Assembly: GCA_027459625.1 (NCBI GenBank)
Contig: DAIDHP010000015.1
Location: 1-64,000 of the forward strand
Reading direction: 5' to 3'
Length of the DNA stretch: 64,000 nucleotides
Source of the DNA: Chthonomonadales bacterium
GTDB taxonomy: Bacteria > Armatimonadota > Chthonomonadetes > Chthonomonadales > CAJBBX01
The position numbers were made by a program, and so were the translations under genes. The notes beneath the pieces were generated by a model, which had not been told where the DNA came from, made no database searches, and was given only the letters and a program-made list of their open reading frames with translations. Shown one piece after another: positions 16,862 to 26,050 of the stretch; the stretch's first letter is position 1; the number at the start of each line of letters is the position of its first letter.

Positions 16862-17710
16862 TTATGAGCGCAAAGCTCTTTTCACGGAGGATCCGATATG
16901 CAGTAACTCGCTTTTGATCAGCCCCAAGGTAAGCGCCGGCAAAGCTAACGCAGCGTACGCCCAGCCTCCGGTGAGTCGATAATAGAGGAACCTGCTTTTA
17001 AAGTATTGCCTCGCCATCCGTCTCGAATCCTGCCGCACACTTCCCATCCAATGGTGGACCACCTTCGCCTCTGGCACGTAAAATATTTTGTATCCGGCTT
17101 TCTTAATTCTATGGCACCACTCCACTTCCTCGGAGAAGAGAAAAAATATCTCATTCATTCCGCCCACTTTGCGTACGACCTCGTTTTTCACCATGAGGCA
17201 CGCCCCGGAAACTTGATCCACCTCGCAAATACTGTTGTAATCGTCTCGTTTTCCACGTTTACGGAGGTTTCGTCCGCTAATCAGGCCGTAATAATCGTCC
17301 CATATGGCGGGAAAATCCCCGCCGTTGGTTTGCAGCGAACCATCCGTGTGCAACAGCATCGGACCGCACGTCCCTGCATCCGCGTGGGATTCCAAAAAAC
17401 GCTTCAACTCCGAGATTGAACCCGGCCGAGGTATGGTGTCAGGGTTGAGTAAAAGGTAATAGCTCGGATCCGACATCTCCATCAGTCTGTTATTGGCGCG
17501 GGCGAACCCAAGATTTGAGCGGCTTTCCACCAGGCGAACCTTCGGAAAGTCACATAGGATCATCTCGACGGAGCCGTCCGAAGAGGCGTTATCCCACACA
17601 AAAATCGCACATGACGCTTCCTTCGTTGCCGCAGGGATCGCCTCGAGGCACTCCCGTAACATCGCACAGGTGTTGTAACTGACTATGAGTATGGAGATGT
17701 CGGGGTTCAA
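16862..17710 (-). CDS. GT2-family glycosyltransferase
   Basis: Inverting GT-A glycosyltransferase, similar to rhamnosyl- or N-glycan-type GT2 enzymes. ISILIVSYNTCAMLRECL starts the fold, the metal-binding DXD-like region is in LLLNPDTIPRPGS, and VDQVSGACLMVKNEVVRKVGG with EEVEWCHRIKKAGY are hallmarks of this subgroup. A C-terminal hydrophobic stretch (WAYAALALPALTLGLI) may anchor it to the membrane. I place the start at TTG 17710 (NPDISIL) because GGAG lies 5 nt upstream; a TTG at 17782 is possible but weaker. It lies 197 nt upstream of the GT4 trio. Confidence 0.9.
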   Translation of the reverse strand: MNPDISILIVSYNTCAMLRECLEAIPAATKEASCAIFVWDNASSDGSVEMILCDFPKVRLVESRSNLGFARANNRLMEMSDPSYYLLLNPDTIPRPGSISELKRFLESHADAGTCGPMLLHTDGSLQTNGGDFPAIWDDYYGLISGRNLRKRGKRDDYNSICEVDQVSGACLMVKNEVVRKVGGMNEIFFLFSEEVEWCHRIKKAGYKIFYVPEAKVVHHWMGSVRQDSRRMARQYFKSRFLYYRLTGGWAYAALALPALTLGLIKSELLHIGSSVKRALRS

Positions 17711-17805
17711 AGGGGCTCCGTGATGAAAATGGAGAGAGGATTCCGCGAAGGTGTCGTTGACGCCTGTCGGGAATCCTCGCAAATGGGGTTATGAGATAAG
17801 CGCGG

Positions 17806-18195
17806 TTATTTCAGGCAGGAAAGATAGGCGACTAATTCCTTCAATTGTTGCGCATTTATCTGCTTCGGGCCGTAGGGAGGCATGATGCTCTTCTTATTGA
17901 TCTTCTTAGAGTCACGAATCATGAGAGCTAATCTCGCAGGTTTCCAAGTTTTGCCGACATGCATGAGGTTGGGGCCGATTTTCCCGCCCTTTTTACCAAT
18001 GGCGTGGCACATGTCGCACTTTTTCTCCGCATACACTTTCTCGCCCAGTTCAATCATCTTCTTGGTTTTGGCATTGACCTTCCAATGCTTGGCTTTCGGC
18101 TTCCAATGCGGTTTTGCCTTTCCAAGGGACAACGAGCAGATACCGAGCACCAAAGTGAGTGCACAGGCGAATGCAAGGAACACTTTGAATTTCAT
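17806..18195 (-). CDS. Small secreted cytochrome c
   Basis: A 129-residue protein with a signal peptide (residues 1-25) and a Lys-rich spacer, then a class I cytochrome c domain: heme-attachment motif C60-D-M-C63-H64 and a probable axial Met105 in SIMPPYG. It should act in the periplasm as a mono-heme electron carrier. The domain resembles short SoxX or cbb3-associated cytochromes, and no oxidase genes are adjacent. An AAGGAGGAA site lies upstream of the ATG. Confidence 0.9.
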   Translation of the reverse strand: MKFKVFLAFACALTLVLGICSLSLGKAKPHWKPKAKHWKVNAKTKKMIELGEKVYAEKKCDMCHAIGKKGGKIGPNLMHVGKTWKPARLALMIRDSKKINKKSIMPPYGPKQINAQQLKELVAYLSCLK

Positions 18196-18313
18196 TTATC
18201 AATTCCTCCTTCTTGGATGAAAATGTCATCCCTTATTATTATCCACAATAGATGGGTTTTATTCACCCTTATTTCAATAGTTTTTTCTGTTTTAATTCTG
18301 ACGGGAAATCGGC

Positions 18314-18319
18314 TATAAT
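18314..18319 (+). promoter_or_regulatory. Probable -10 box for rpmE
   Basis: TATAAT stands about 57 nt upstream of the rpmE ATG. The -35 region (TTTAAT at 17-nt spacing) is weak. A small imperfect leader separates it from the gene. Confidence 0.45.
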
Positions 18320-18375
18320 AGAAGCTGCAAAGTATCAACTATGCATGAACATGCATTCAAAGGGGCTTAAAGACA

Positions 18376-18579
18376 ATGAAAGAGGGTATCCACCCGCAAT
18401 ATCAGAAGGCTACCGTTACCTGCGCTTGCGGAAACACCTTCGAGACACGATCCACCAAGCCGGTTATCCGGGTGGAAATCTGTTCCAGTTGCCATCCGTT
18501 CTATACGGGCAAACAAAAGATCGTGGATACTGAAGGAAGAGTTGAGAAATTCCTTCAAAAGTATAAGATGAAGGGTTAA
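18376..18579 (+). CDS. rpmE: 50S ribosomal protein L31
   Basis: Zinc-binding (C+) form of L31, which bridges the large and small subunits. [22 protein letters not shown] is typical, and the zinc ligands are C16, C18, C36 and C39. At 67 residues it has the normal length. It begins a run of translation genes (rpmE, DUF1385 gene, prfA, prmC) that is conserved in order in many Firmicutes and related phyla. Confidence 0.97.
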   Translation: MKEGIHPQYQKATVTCACGNTFETRSTKPVIRVEICSSCHPFYTGKQKIVDTEGRVEKFLQKYKMKG

Positions 18580-18916
18580 GGTTATTGCAAAGTTCCTCCG
18601 AACGCACATTTTTCTCAAAGCGTTGCGGAATGTGATGGCTTCGATTCAAGGAATTTGCTGTTTCAAGGGTTGATAACGCAGTATCCGTCCGGCAAGATAT
18701 AACCGCATGTGCTTCCAAAACAGGGCGTAACATACGCAATGTGTGTTTCGTATTACACATAAATGCGATAGTGTTGCGTCCTTTTATCTTGCGGGATACG
18801 TTCCGATATTGAGACCGGATATTGCATCCGTTAACGCGCATGATTATAAACCCATGATTTTAAGCTTGGTTCCCCTTTTTTCTTCGCTTCGTGGAATATA
18901 GGGATGAGGTGCGAAA
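18580..18916 (+). repeat. Intergenic stretch with degenerate copy of the 85-bp palindromic repeat
   Basis: The gap between rpmE and the DUF1385 gene holds a likely decayed member of the repeat family described at 53820, at about 18580-18660: the left arm GGTTATTGCAAAG is clear and the right arm GGAATTTGC is partial. The rest has no ORF. It includes GAGGT just before the TTG start of the next gene. Confidence 0.35.
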
Positions 18917-19906
18917 TTGAGTGACATCCTACAATATGGTGGTCAAGCGGTGCTTGAAGGCGTGATGATGCGCAGTTCCCGCTTTTTCGCCATCGCATGC
19001 CGCAAACCGGACGGGGAAATCATTGTCAAAGACGAACAGGTGGAGCAATCCATCGTTGGAAAGCTGAAATTCCTCAACAAACCCTTTTTGCGGGGCACCT
19101 TGGCTTTGATCGACGCCATGGCTCTTGGAATAAAAGCTCTGAATTTTTCGGCGTCCATACAGGCGGATGCGCTATCCGAGGAAAATGCGACGCATGAAAG
19201 TGAGAAGGATGATGCCACACTCGCCAAGAACAAACGGATAAACGACATCGCCATCGGATCCGTAATGGTGTTCGCCATATGCTTCGGAATTGTCCTGTTC
19301 ATCGCCATTCCGACGTTGCTAACCCAACTCATTCAAGCGAGATTGCACATACCGACCCATCACATACTCCCCTACCCTGAGCAAGTATCCCTGAACGTCG
19401 TTGACGGATTGATACGAATCTCCATATTTCTCATATACCTCGGATTAATCACTCGCATGGAGCATGTGCGCCGCGTTTTCGAGTACCACGGCGCGGAACA
19501 CAAGGCGATCAATACGCTTGAGGCGGGAAAAGACCTTACTCTGGAGAACTGCTTGGAATCCTCCAGAATTCACCCTCGCTGCGGAACAAGCTTCATCATA
19601 GTCGTGTTGCTTGCAAGCATTCTCGTGCACTCCCTTTTTCCACGCCCTCCGATGTATCTCATGCGCCTGGCTCTTCATATCGCCCTTATACCCGTGGTGG
19701 CAGGATTATCGTATGAGGTGATAAAGTGGTCCGGAAAGCGGCGAAACTCCTTTGTGTCGCGCACTTTTCTGGCTCCAGGATTATGGACACAGAGACTCAC
19801 CACAAGAGAACCGGATGAGACTCAAGTGGAGGTGGCGCTAACTGCGTTACAAAAGGTCATTCAACTCCAAACTGAAAGTGACTCTCTAACCGGCATAGTT
19901 GTCTGA
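18917..19906 (+). CDS. DUF1385 (YqhQ-family) membrane protein
   Basis: A 329-residue membrane protein with the family N-terminus ILQYGGQAVLEGVMMRSS and the block YHGAEHKAINTLEAGKDLTLENC. HPRCGTSF is also conserved in the family. Four or five hydrophobic helices are visible (around residues 115-140, 165-180, 230-265). The function is unknown. In many bacteria it lies between rpmE and prfA, as here. The start is a TTG at 18917 with GAGGT upstream. Confidence 0.93.
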   Translation: MSDILQYGGQAVLEGVMMRSSRFFAIACRKPDGEIIVKDEQVEQSIVGKLKFLNKPFLRGTLALIDAMALGIKALNFSASIQADALSEENATHESEKDDATLAKNKRINDIAIGSVMVFAICFGIVLFIAIPTLLTQLIQARLHIPTHHILPYPEQVSLNVVDGLIRISIFLIYLGLITRMEHVRRVFEYHGAEHKAINTLEAGKDLTLENCLESSRIHPRCGTSFIIVVLLASILVHSLFPRPPMYLMRLALHIALIPVVAGLSYEVIKWSGKRRNSFVSRTFLAPGLWTQRLTTREPDETQVEVALTALQKVIQLQTESDSLTGIVV

Positions 19907-20231
19907 CCGCCTTGGACTATTGTTTCTATTTCTTTCCGTCTGCGAAAAAAGCGAGTCCCGCCTTGGCGTGGGCTCAACATACGTAAATAACGGTTCTCCG
20001 TCAGCCTGAATAACACTCATTCGTCAATCAGCAACATCAATTGTGCAATCAATGGATCTCACGCCCCGCTATGAAAGCGCATGCGTCCGCGTTGGCATGT
20101 TGATACGCACTTGCAACATCCCATGAACTTGATGATATGGATATTCGGAGTTAGCGTTTCGAAAGCCTTGATTGAATATCTTTTTGGCTTTGGGATACAC
20201 TATAGGCGATCACATTATTAGGAGGTATGTT
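19907..20231 (+). other. Intergenic region before prfA
   Basis: No ORF is supported. A hairpin with GAGtCCC against GGGCTC near 19952-19975 may end the DUF1385 transcript. The final 60 nt contain a weak promoter-like TTGAAT ... TACACT pair, then AGGAGG at 20220-20225, which sets the prfA start. Confidence 0.4.
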
Positions 20232-21314
20232 TTGTCCCTGGAACAAGCAAGCGAAAAACTGGAGGCGTTGGAAGCTCGATATGAAGAGCTAGGCAAGCAG
20301 ATGATGAATCCGGATATCATAAGTGACATCCATCAATACCATCAAATTCACAAAGCCTGGGGTGATATCGAGGAGGTTGTGACGTCATATCGCAGCTACA
20401 AGCAAACTCTGAAGCGAATTGACGACACCGAATCGCTTCTGAGCGATCCCGAGATGAGGGATTTGGCTGAATCCGAGCTTGCGGACCTGCGAGATCAACG
20501 GGATCAGATCGAGGCGAAACTCAAACTGCTTCTGCTACCCAAGGATCCAAACGATTACAAGGATGTAATTGTGGAGATTCGCCCGGCTGCCGGAGGTGAG
20601 GAGGCGGCGCTTTTCGCAGGCGACCTTTTACGCATGTATATGAGATATGCGGAGCGAAAAGGGTGGAAAATCGAAATGATGAACATGCAGGAGACGGGTA
20701 TCGGCGGATACAGTGATATTTCGTTCTCCGTGAAGGGCAAAGGAGCTTATAGCCAACTCAAGTTCGAAAGCGGCGTGCATCGAGTGCAAAGGGTTCCGGC
20801 AACGGAATCGGGAGGCAGAATTCATACATCCACCGCCACCGTGGCAGTGCTTCCAGAAGCGGAGGACGTTGAGGTGGAAATCAACCCGAACGACATAGAA
20901 ATTGATATATACCACTCCTCTTCGGCAGGCGGACAGAACGTGCAGAAAGTCGCCACCGCCATACGCTTGATTCATAAGCCAACAGGGTTGGTCGTAACAT
21001 GTCAGGATGAGCGCAGCCAGCTTCAGAATAAGGAGAAAGCGTTCAGGATACTTCGGTCCAAGCTATATGAGCGAGAATTGCAGATGCGCACCGAGGCTAG
21101 AACGGAAACCCGACGTTCGATGGTCGGAACCGGTGACCGTTCCGAAAAGGTAAGAACATACAATTTTCCTGACGGCAGAGTAACCGACCACCGCATCGGA
21201 TTGACCATCTATAATATCCCTAGCATTCTGGATGGGGATATCCAAGCCTTCATTGACGGCTTGACCACGGCGGATCAAGCGGAGAAGATGCGTTTGGACA
21301 GCCGAATAGATTAA
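20232..21314 (+). CDS. prfA: Peptide chain release factor 1
   Basis: RF1 decodes UAA and UAG and releases the finished peptide. The anticodon-like PAT tripeptide is at residues 189-191 (QRVPATES) and the catalytic GGQ at 233-235 (SSSAGGQNVQK). The start is TTG 20232, with AGGAGG ending 6 nt upstream. This gives exactly 360 residues, the family length, whereas the longer ORF from 20172 lacks a ribosome site. RF1 presence matters for the in-frame amber codons seen elsewhere in the window. Confidence 0.97.
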   Translation: MSLEQASEKLEALEARYEELGKQMMNPDIISDIHQYHQIHKAWGDIEEVVTSYRSYKQTLKRIDDTESLLSDPEMRDLAESELADLRDQRDQIEAKLKLLLLPKDPNDYKDVIVEIRPAAGGEEAALFAGDLLRMYMRYAERKGWKIEMMNMQETGIGGYSDISFSVKGKGAYSQLKFESGVHRVQRVPATESGGRIHTSTATVAVLPEAEDVEVEINPNDIEIDIYHSSSAGGQNVQKVATAIRLIHKPTGLVVTCQDERSQLQNKEKAFRILRSKLYERELQMRTEARTETRRSMVGTGDRSEKVRTYNFPDGRVTDHRIGLTIYNIPSILDGDIQAFIDGLTTADQAEKMRLDSRID

Positions 21315-21334
21315 GATTATGAGGTGCGCCTGCC

Positions 21335-22195
21335 GTGTTCCCCAATACCACTGTTGAGGATTATCTAAGAAAGGGGGAGAATGCCTTAATCAAGGCGGGA
21401 GTGGAATATGCGGCGATGGAATCGCGTATCCTGATGGCCCTCGCCACGGGGATGGACAAGATCACCCTGATAGCTCATCCGGAACTTCCCCTTTCACAAG
21501 ATCAAATTGATTCCTTCATGAGCTTAATACACCGCCGATCCGCCAGAGAACCCATGGCGTATCTTCGAGGTTTTCAGGAGTTTTACGGGCTGGAGTTTAT
21601 GGTCAGCAAGGATACCTTGGTGCCAAGACCAGAAACGGAGATGCTGGTTGATTACGTCATTCAAACCCTCGCTCATATGAATCATCCTGTAATTATTGAC
21701 GTGGGCGCTGGAACTGGATGCATAGGAATATCCGCAGCCGTCAATCATCCTCTGATTCATATATTATCCATCGATATCAATTGGAACGCCTTATGCATGA
21801 CCAGACGAAACGCCATAAGGCATGGGGTTGAAAACAGGCTATCCTGCTTGCATTGCAATCTGCTTGCGGGAATTGGGACGAATATAGCGGATATCATTGT
21901 AAGCAACCCCCCTTATATCCCCGATAGCCAAATCCCATTCCTTCAGCCGGAAGTTGGAGATTACGAACCGAATTCCGCCCTTGACGGCGGATGGAACGGC
22001 TGGAAAGTCATTGAAAAACTGCTTGACGAGGCGAAAGATACTTTGAAGATCGGCGGAATCCTCGCATTCGAAATCGGTGCGGGAATGGGCGATGAGGCTC
22101 CCGAAATTATACAACGACATGGTTGGAAGCTCCTTGAATTGAGAAAGGATTATTCTGGGATCGATAGGATGGTTATCACCCAACCCGCAAAATAA
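21335..22195 (+). CDS. prmC: Release-factor glutamine methyltransferase
   Basis: Methylates the GGQ glutamine of RF1 and RF2 using S-adenosylmethionine. Motif I is DVGAGTG at residues 122-128, the substrate-binding NPPY is at 191-194, and VPRPETE is at 96-102. The N-terminal helical domain (1-85) is present and the 286-residue length is normal. The start is a GTG with GAGGTG 8 nt upstream. It lies 20 nt after prfA, so the enzyme and its substrate are co-expressed. Confidence 0.97.
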   Translation: MFPNTTVEDYLRKGENALIKAGVEYAAMESRILMALATGMDKITLIAHPELPLSQDQIDSFMSLIHRRSAREPMAYLRGFQEFYGLEFMVSKDTLVPRPETEMLVDYVIQTLAHMNHPVIIDVGAGTGCIGISAAVNHPLIHILSIDINWNALCMTRRNAIRHGVENRLSCLHCNLLAGIGTNIADIIVSNPPYIPDSQIPFLQPEVGDYEPNSALDGGWNGWKVIEKLLDEAKDTLKIGGILAFEIGAGMGDEAPEIIQRHGWKLLELRKDYSGIDRMVITQPAK

Positions 22196-22264
22196 TTGAT
22201 TAAACGAGCCTTCCCCTTATGGAAAAAACTTTGAGAACGGAATTTTCTCGGAGGCTATCCATAA

Positions 22265-23197
22265 ATGAAACGGGGAAACGTCATCCTCTCCCTCTTCGCT
22301 TCCATATTCTGCCTGTTTGTTTTCACCGACAATGCGAAATGCAGACAGACAAATGATCTTATGTCACTTGCGAAAGCACGCAAGTATATGCTCGTATTAA
22401 TCAATCAAGATCGAATGAGCCACGGATTGAATCCCGTTACAATGGAATCCATCGCCACAAATGCGGGTCAAAAACATGCGGAGGAGATGGCGAAATACTG
22501 TTATCTGGCACATTGGGACAGAGAAGGCAAACTGCCGGAAGAGAGATACAACGAAGCGGGTGGCTCCGGATTCGACGAGGAAAACGTTTACCTTGGAATG
22601 CATTATTACGGAAATGAGCCAAAAGGCCCCATGCAATTGGAGGCGAACCCCACTTTCACCCGCAAAGAGATAGAGGATATCGAATCGACTTATATGAATG
22701 AGACGCCGCCTGATGACGGTCATCGCAGGAACATCCTTGATCCTGATCACACTCGAGTGGGTATTGCCTTGGCGAAATCCAAAACGGCGAATGCGGAAGT
22801 TATAACAAATACGCAAGAATTTGTAAATGATGCGATTAAAGTATATAATCTTCCAACGATTGCTGATGTGGGCGCGAATGTAACCGTGGCGGGACGACTC
22901 ATCGGCGGTTACCGTTTCAGGGCTGTGACGGTGGGCAGGGATGCCACTCCATCCCCGATGAGCGTTGATGATTTGAGAATGACGCGGAGTTACGGTATGC
23001 CTCCGGCATACGCCACATACTATCCGCGAGGTTACATTACGCCGGAACCGGTGATTTTTACGAATTCAGGTGTTTTCTATGTCACTGTGAACCTCAGCGA
23101 CGCCGGCAAACCAGGTTTATACTACATATCCATATGGCTGCAAGATAATACCGGTCGGGATTTCATAGCATCGCAGAGAACCATTCTCGTGAATTAA
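22265..23197 (+). CDS. Secreted CAP-superfamily protein
   Basis: An N-terminal signal peptide (1-25) is followed by a CAP/SCP domain: LVLINQDRMSHGLNPV, NAGQKHAEEMAKYCYLAHW and GHRRNILDPDHTRVGIAL include the conserved His and Glu cavity residues. A C-terminal beta-rich domain of about 110 residues (from near ADVGANVTVAGRLIGGYRF) follows, possibly an Ig-like module. Bacterial CAP proteins are secreted and mostly of unknown activity. CGGAGG precedes the ATG. Confidence 0.85.
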   Translation: MKRGNVILSLFASIFCLFVFTDNAKCRQTNDLMSLAKARKYMLVLINQDRMSHGLNPVTMESIATNAGQKHAEEMAKYCYLAHWDREGKLPEERYNEAGGSGFDEENVYLGMHYYGNEPKGPMQLEANPTFTRKEIEDIESTYMNETPPDDGHRRNILDPDHTRVGIALAKSKTANAEVITNTQEFVNDAIKVYNLPTIADVGANVTVAGRLIGGYRFRAVTVGRDATPSPMSVDDLRMTRSYGMPPAYATYYPRGYITPEPVIFTNSGVFYVTVNLSDAGKPGLYYISIWLQDNTGRDFIASQRTILVN

Positions 23198-23252
23198 CCC
23201 CTCGTCAGATGACGCGGGGGATGCCCGCTCCCGCCGTCATTGGGACGAAACA

Positions 23253-24044
23253 TTGACTGAACCCTTTCTTAATCACCAAAACGCTCAGACAGACATACCA
23301 TTAATCGAATGCACGGACTTAACCAGAGATTACGGGAAGTTTCGTGCGGTGGATTCCCTTTCGCTTTCCGTCAAGGCCAGCGAGATATTCGGTTTTCTGG
23401 GTCCAAACGGTGCGGGAAAAACCACCACGATACGTATGATCACCGGGCTTATTCGCCCCACTTCGGGCTTCGCCAAGGTCGGTCCATATGACATTCGAGA
23501 ATCTCCAATTGAAGCAAAACGCCTGTTTGGCTATATCCCCGACAACCCTTATCTATACGACAAGCTGACAGGCGGGGAGTATCTGCGATTCATGTCGGAT
23601 ATCTACAATGTTCAGGAGGAGGGATTGAGAGCGAAAATGGATTCGCTGCTGAATCTCTTCGAACTCAAGGATAAGGAGCATGACCTTATCCAAGGATACT
23701 CCCGCGGAATGAGGCAGAAGATCGCTCTGGCGGGGGCGTTGATCCATAATCCATCAATCATCATTTTGGATGAGCCCACCGTCGGGCTGGATCCACGAAG
23801 CGCGCGCATACTGCGAGACGTTCTACGCCATTTCGCCGATCATGGCGGCACGGTATTCTTTTCCACCCACATCCTTGAAATCGCGGAGCATCTTTGCGAC
23901 CGTTTCGCCATCATAAATCATGGCAAGATTTTGACATGCGGCGCGCTGGAGGATTTATTAAACCTGAACCCCGGCGAGGATAAAACCCTTGAGGATGTAT
24001 TCCTGCGATTAACCAGCGAAAACAACCCAACTGAACTCCCTTGA
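23253..24044 (+). CDS. ABC transporter ATP-binding protein (NatA/CcmA type)
   Basis: A 263-residue ABC-2-type ATPase. Walker A is GPNGAGKTTT, the signature YSRGMRQKIALAGAL, Walker B IIILDEPTVGLDP, and the switch His in FFSTHILEIAEHLC. The C-terminal region matches exporter ATPases of the gliding/Nat group. The cognate ABC-2 permease is not adjacent; instead a CPBP-family membrane protease starts 10 nt downstream. The TTG start is only weakly supported by GGGACG upstream. Confidence 0.9.
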   Translation: MTEPFLNHQNAQTDIPLIECTDLTRDYGKFRAVDSLSLSVKASEIFGFLGPNGAGKTTTIRMITGLIRPTSGFAKVGPYDIRESPIEAKRLFGYIPDNPYLYDKLTGGEYLRFMSDIYNVQEEGLRAKMDSLLNLFELKDKEHDLIQGYSRGMRQKIALAGALIHNPSIIILDEPTVGLDPRSARILRDVLRHFADHGGTVFFSTHILEIAEHLCDRFAIINHGKILTCGALEDLLNLNPGEDKTLEDVFLRLTSENNPTELP

Positions 24045-24054
24045 GGCTTCAATA

Positions 24055-24918
24055 ATGTCAAGGAACCTTTTCAATCTTATCTTCCTATGCGTACTTCTGT
24101 TAAATCTGACATTGATGCTTCTTGACAAGCTTCATCGCATTAAACACTCCGGAAAAAGCCTTTTCGCCGACAAGTGGAGTCTCGTCCATGTCTGGATCGC
24201 CGGACAGATAATCGTTGCGGGGATGTTCGTTTTCTTCATATGCAGCGGCATGGCATTGGGCATTTTGTCCACATGGATTTCCAAATCGCTTCATCAGGAT
24301 TTTTTCAACGACATTGTATTGCTTTCCCTGCTTCCTCAGAATATTTTATTGGTCTTTGTACCCGTATTCTATATAATCGCTGTTTATGGAGAGCCTTTAT
24401 CGACCATTGGCTTTCGCTTGTCGCTTAAAAGCCGCGATGCATTCAATGCGTTTGGTTATGGTCTGGTTCTTCTGGGATTTGGGTGGAGCTTTAACACCTT
24501 ACTGAATATCACATTGCGGCATTTTCTCGGTTTCAAAGCGTACACGCACCTTGTCCATTTGAATAATCAACTGGGTAATGGGAACCTTGTCAAAAACGAT
24601 ATCGCCTCTCCATTGTTAGGGGTTATTCTGTTAGTCATGGGAGCGGTGGTGGCGCCGATAGGCGAGGAGTTCTTTTTCAGAGGCTTTCTCTATAACGCAG
24701 CAAAGAAACGATACGGTGTCATCGCCGGCATTATTCTAAGCTCAGCGGTTTTTGCGCTCGTGCATGGTGGTCCGTTGCTTATACCTTCGGTATTTCCCGT
24801 AGGCTTGGTTCTCGCCTATGCGTATGAGAAATCGGGAAATCTGTGGACCTCGGTAATTATGCATGGAACATTTAACGGATTGCAGTTGCTTCTGGCTATC
24901 ATATGGAAGATTACATAG
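24055..24918 (+). CDS. CPBP-family intramembrane metalloprotease
   Basis: Polytopic membrane protein (287 residues, about eight helices) with the four CPBP/Rce1 motifs: E204-E205-x3-R209 (GEEFFFRG), H237 (FALVHGG) and H270-x3-N274 (HGTFN). Such proteins act as type II CAAX-like proteases in bacteriocin immunity or maturation, or as uncharacterised membrane proteases. GAGG precedes the ATG. Tight coupling to the ABC ATPase suggests a joint role, perhaps peptide export, but no peptide gene is visible. Confidence 0.9.
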   Translation: MSRNLFNLIFLCVLLLNLTLMLLDKLHRIKHSGKSLFADKWSLVHVWIAGQIIVAGMFVFFICSGMALGILSTWISKSLHQDFFNDIVLLSLLPQNILLVFVPVFYIIAVYGEPLSTIGFRLSLKSRDAFNAFGYGLVLLGFGWSFNTLLNITLRHFLGFKAYTHLVHLNNQLGNGNLVKNDIASPLLGVILLVMGAVVAPIGEEFFFRGFLYNAAKKRYGVIAGIILSSAVFALVHGGPLLIPSVFPVGLVLAYAYEKSGNLWTSVIMHGTFNGLQLLLAIIWKIT

Positions 24919-25157
24919 TGTGAAGCCCACTGGCTTGTTTCCACTCGCCGATGGGAAATGCGGTCGAATTCAACGATGCGACAAAAGACTGAATTTGTCT
25001 TCGAGGCGTTTCCGCCATCGTGAAGTTCTTATTGATTGAATGGTGCAATTACATGGGAAAAGGAACGTATACCATATGGGTGCGTGAATACCCGATGGCT
25101 TTTTCGCATAAACGTTTTATAGGATAACGTAATTGTTCCTGAAAGAAAGATTTAAGA

Positions 25158-26015
25158 ATGATCAGCAAAAAATATTTGATAATCATGCCGTTGATATTTT
25201 CCGCTGCATTCCTTGCGGGATGCGGCAGAAATATCTTTCCGTTTAATCAGTTCGTTCCACCTCCTGAAATCGCGCAAGGCAGGACTTTTCTATCTCAGAA
25301 CAACGTCGCGAACGCCACCGCCAAATTCAATCAGGCCATTGCGAAGTCCCCTACCAATCCGATCATATACGAATTAGTTTGTGAAACCACCAGCGATCTG
25401 AACCATCCCGAGTTAACGATCTATTACGCCAATCAGGGTCTAACGGGCTGTACCAAAGCTTCGAACTATGACAAAGCGCAACTGAACACTATTATCGCGA
25501 TGGCTTATCGAAGCCTGGGCAATCTCGACAAGGCGCTGACCTATCACAAAGCCGCGTATGATCTGATGCCGAGCGATCCGATGATGATGATGAATCTTGG
25601 CTACACATATGCGGATATGCCTGGAGGCGGCGAGAACCTTGACGAAGCCCTCTCCCTCACTCAAAAAGCGGTATCCGCGGCAAGAGCGCAAAACGACCCG
25701 GAATCCATCGTCGGAGTGATCATGGATAGTCTGGGATGGGTATATTACAAAAAAGGGGATTACGCAAACGCCTGCATCAACTTGGAACGAGCGGTATCCC
25801 TGGCTCCGGATAAGGCTGTGATACATTTTCATTTGGGGATGACGTACGCTAAAACGGGACGTATCAACGATGCCATTGTGGAGATGCAAAGGACGCTGCG
25901 CCTGGATCCCGGAGATCGGGATGCGGAGACCCAGTTGAAATCGCTACAGGCGATGGTGAACACGCCGGATAACTCAAAGCAAAGCGTCAAGGATACGAGC
26001 GCGAACGCCATCTGA
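25158..26015 (+). CDS. TPR-repeat lipoprotein
   Basis: Signal peptide with lipobox L19-A-G-C22, so the mature protein is a lipid-anchored periplasmic or outer-membrane protein. Several tetratricopeptide repeats cover residues 45-260, with typical signatures such as AMAYRSLGNLDKALTYHKAA and LGWVYYKKGDYANACINLE. Probably a scaffold; no enzymatic domain. It converges with prs, the two being separated by a shared hairpin. Confidence 0.87.
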   Translation: MISKKYLIIMPLIFSAAFLAGCGRNIFPFNQFVPPPEIAQGRTFLSQNNVANATAKFNQAIAKSPTNPIIYELVCETTSDLNHPELTIYYANQGLTGCTKASNYDKAQLNTIIAMAYRSLGNLDKALTYHKAAYDLMPSDPMMMMNLGYTYADMPGGGENLDEALSLTQKAVSAARAQNDPESIVGVIMDSLGWVYYKKGDYANACINLERAVSLAPDKAVIHFHLGMTYAKTGRINDAIVEMQRTLRLDPGDRDAETQLKSLQAMVNTPDNSKQSVKDTSANAI

Positions 26016-26042
26016 AGCGGACAAGCGGATGGCTTGTCCGCT
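26016..26042. terminator. Hairpin between convergent TPR gene and prs
   Basis: AGCGGACAAGC (26016-26026) pairs perfectly with GCTTGTCCGCT (26032-26042) around a 5-nt loop. It begins just after the TGA of the TPR gene and precedes the end of prs, so it can serve both strands. T-tracts are poor. Confidence 0.6.
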
Positions 26043-26050
26043 ATCTTCGC

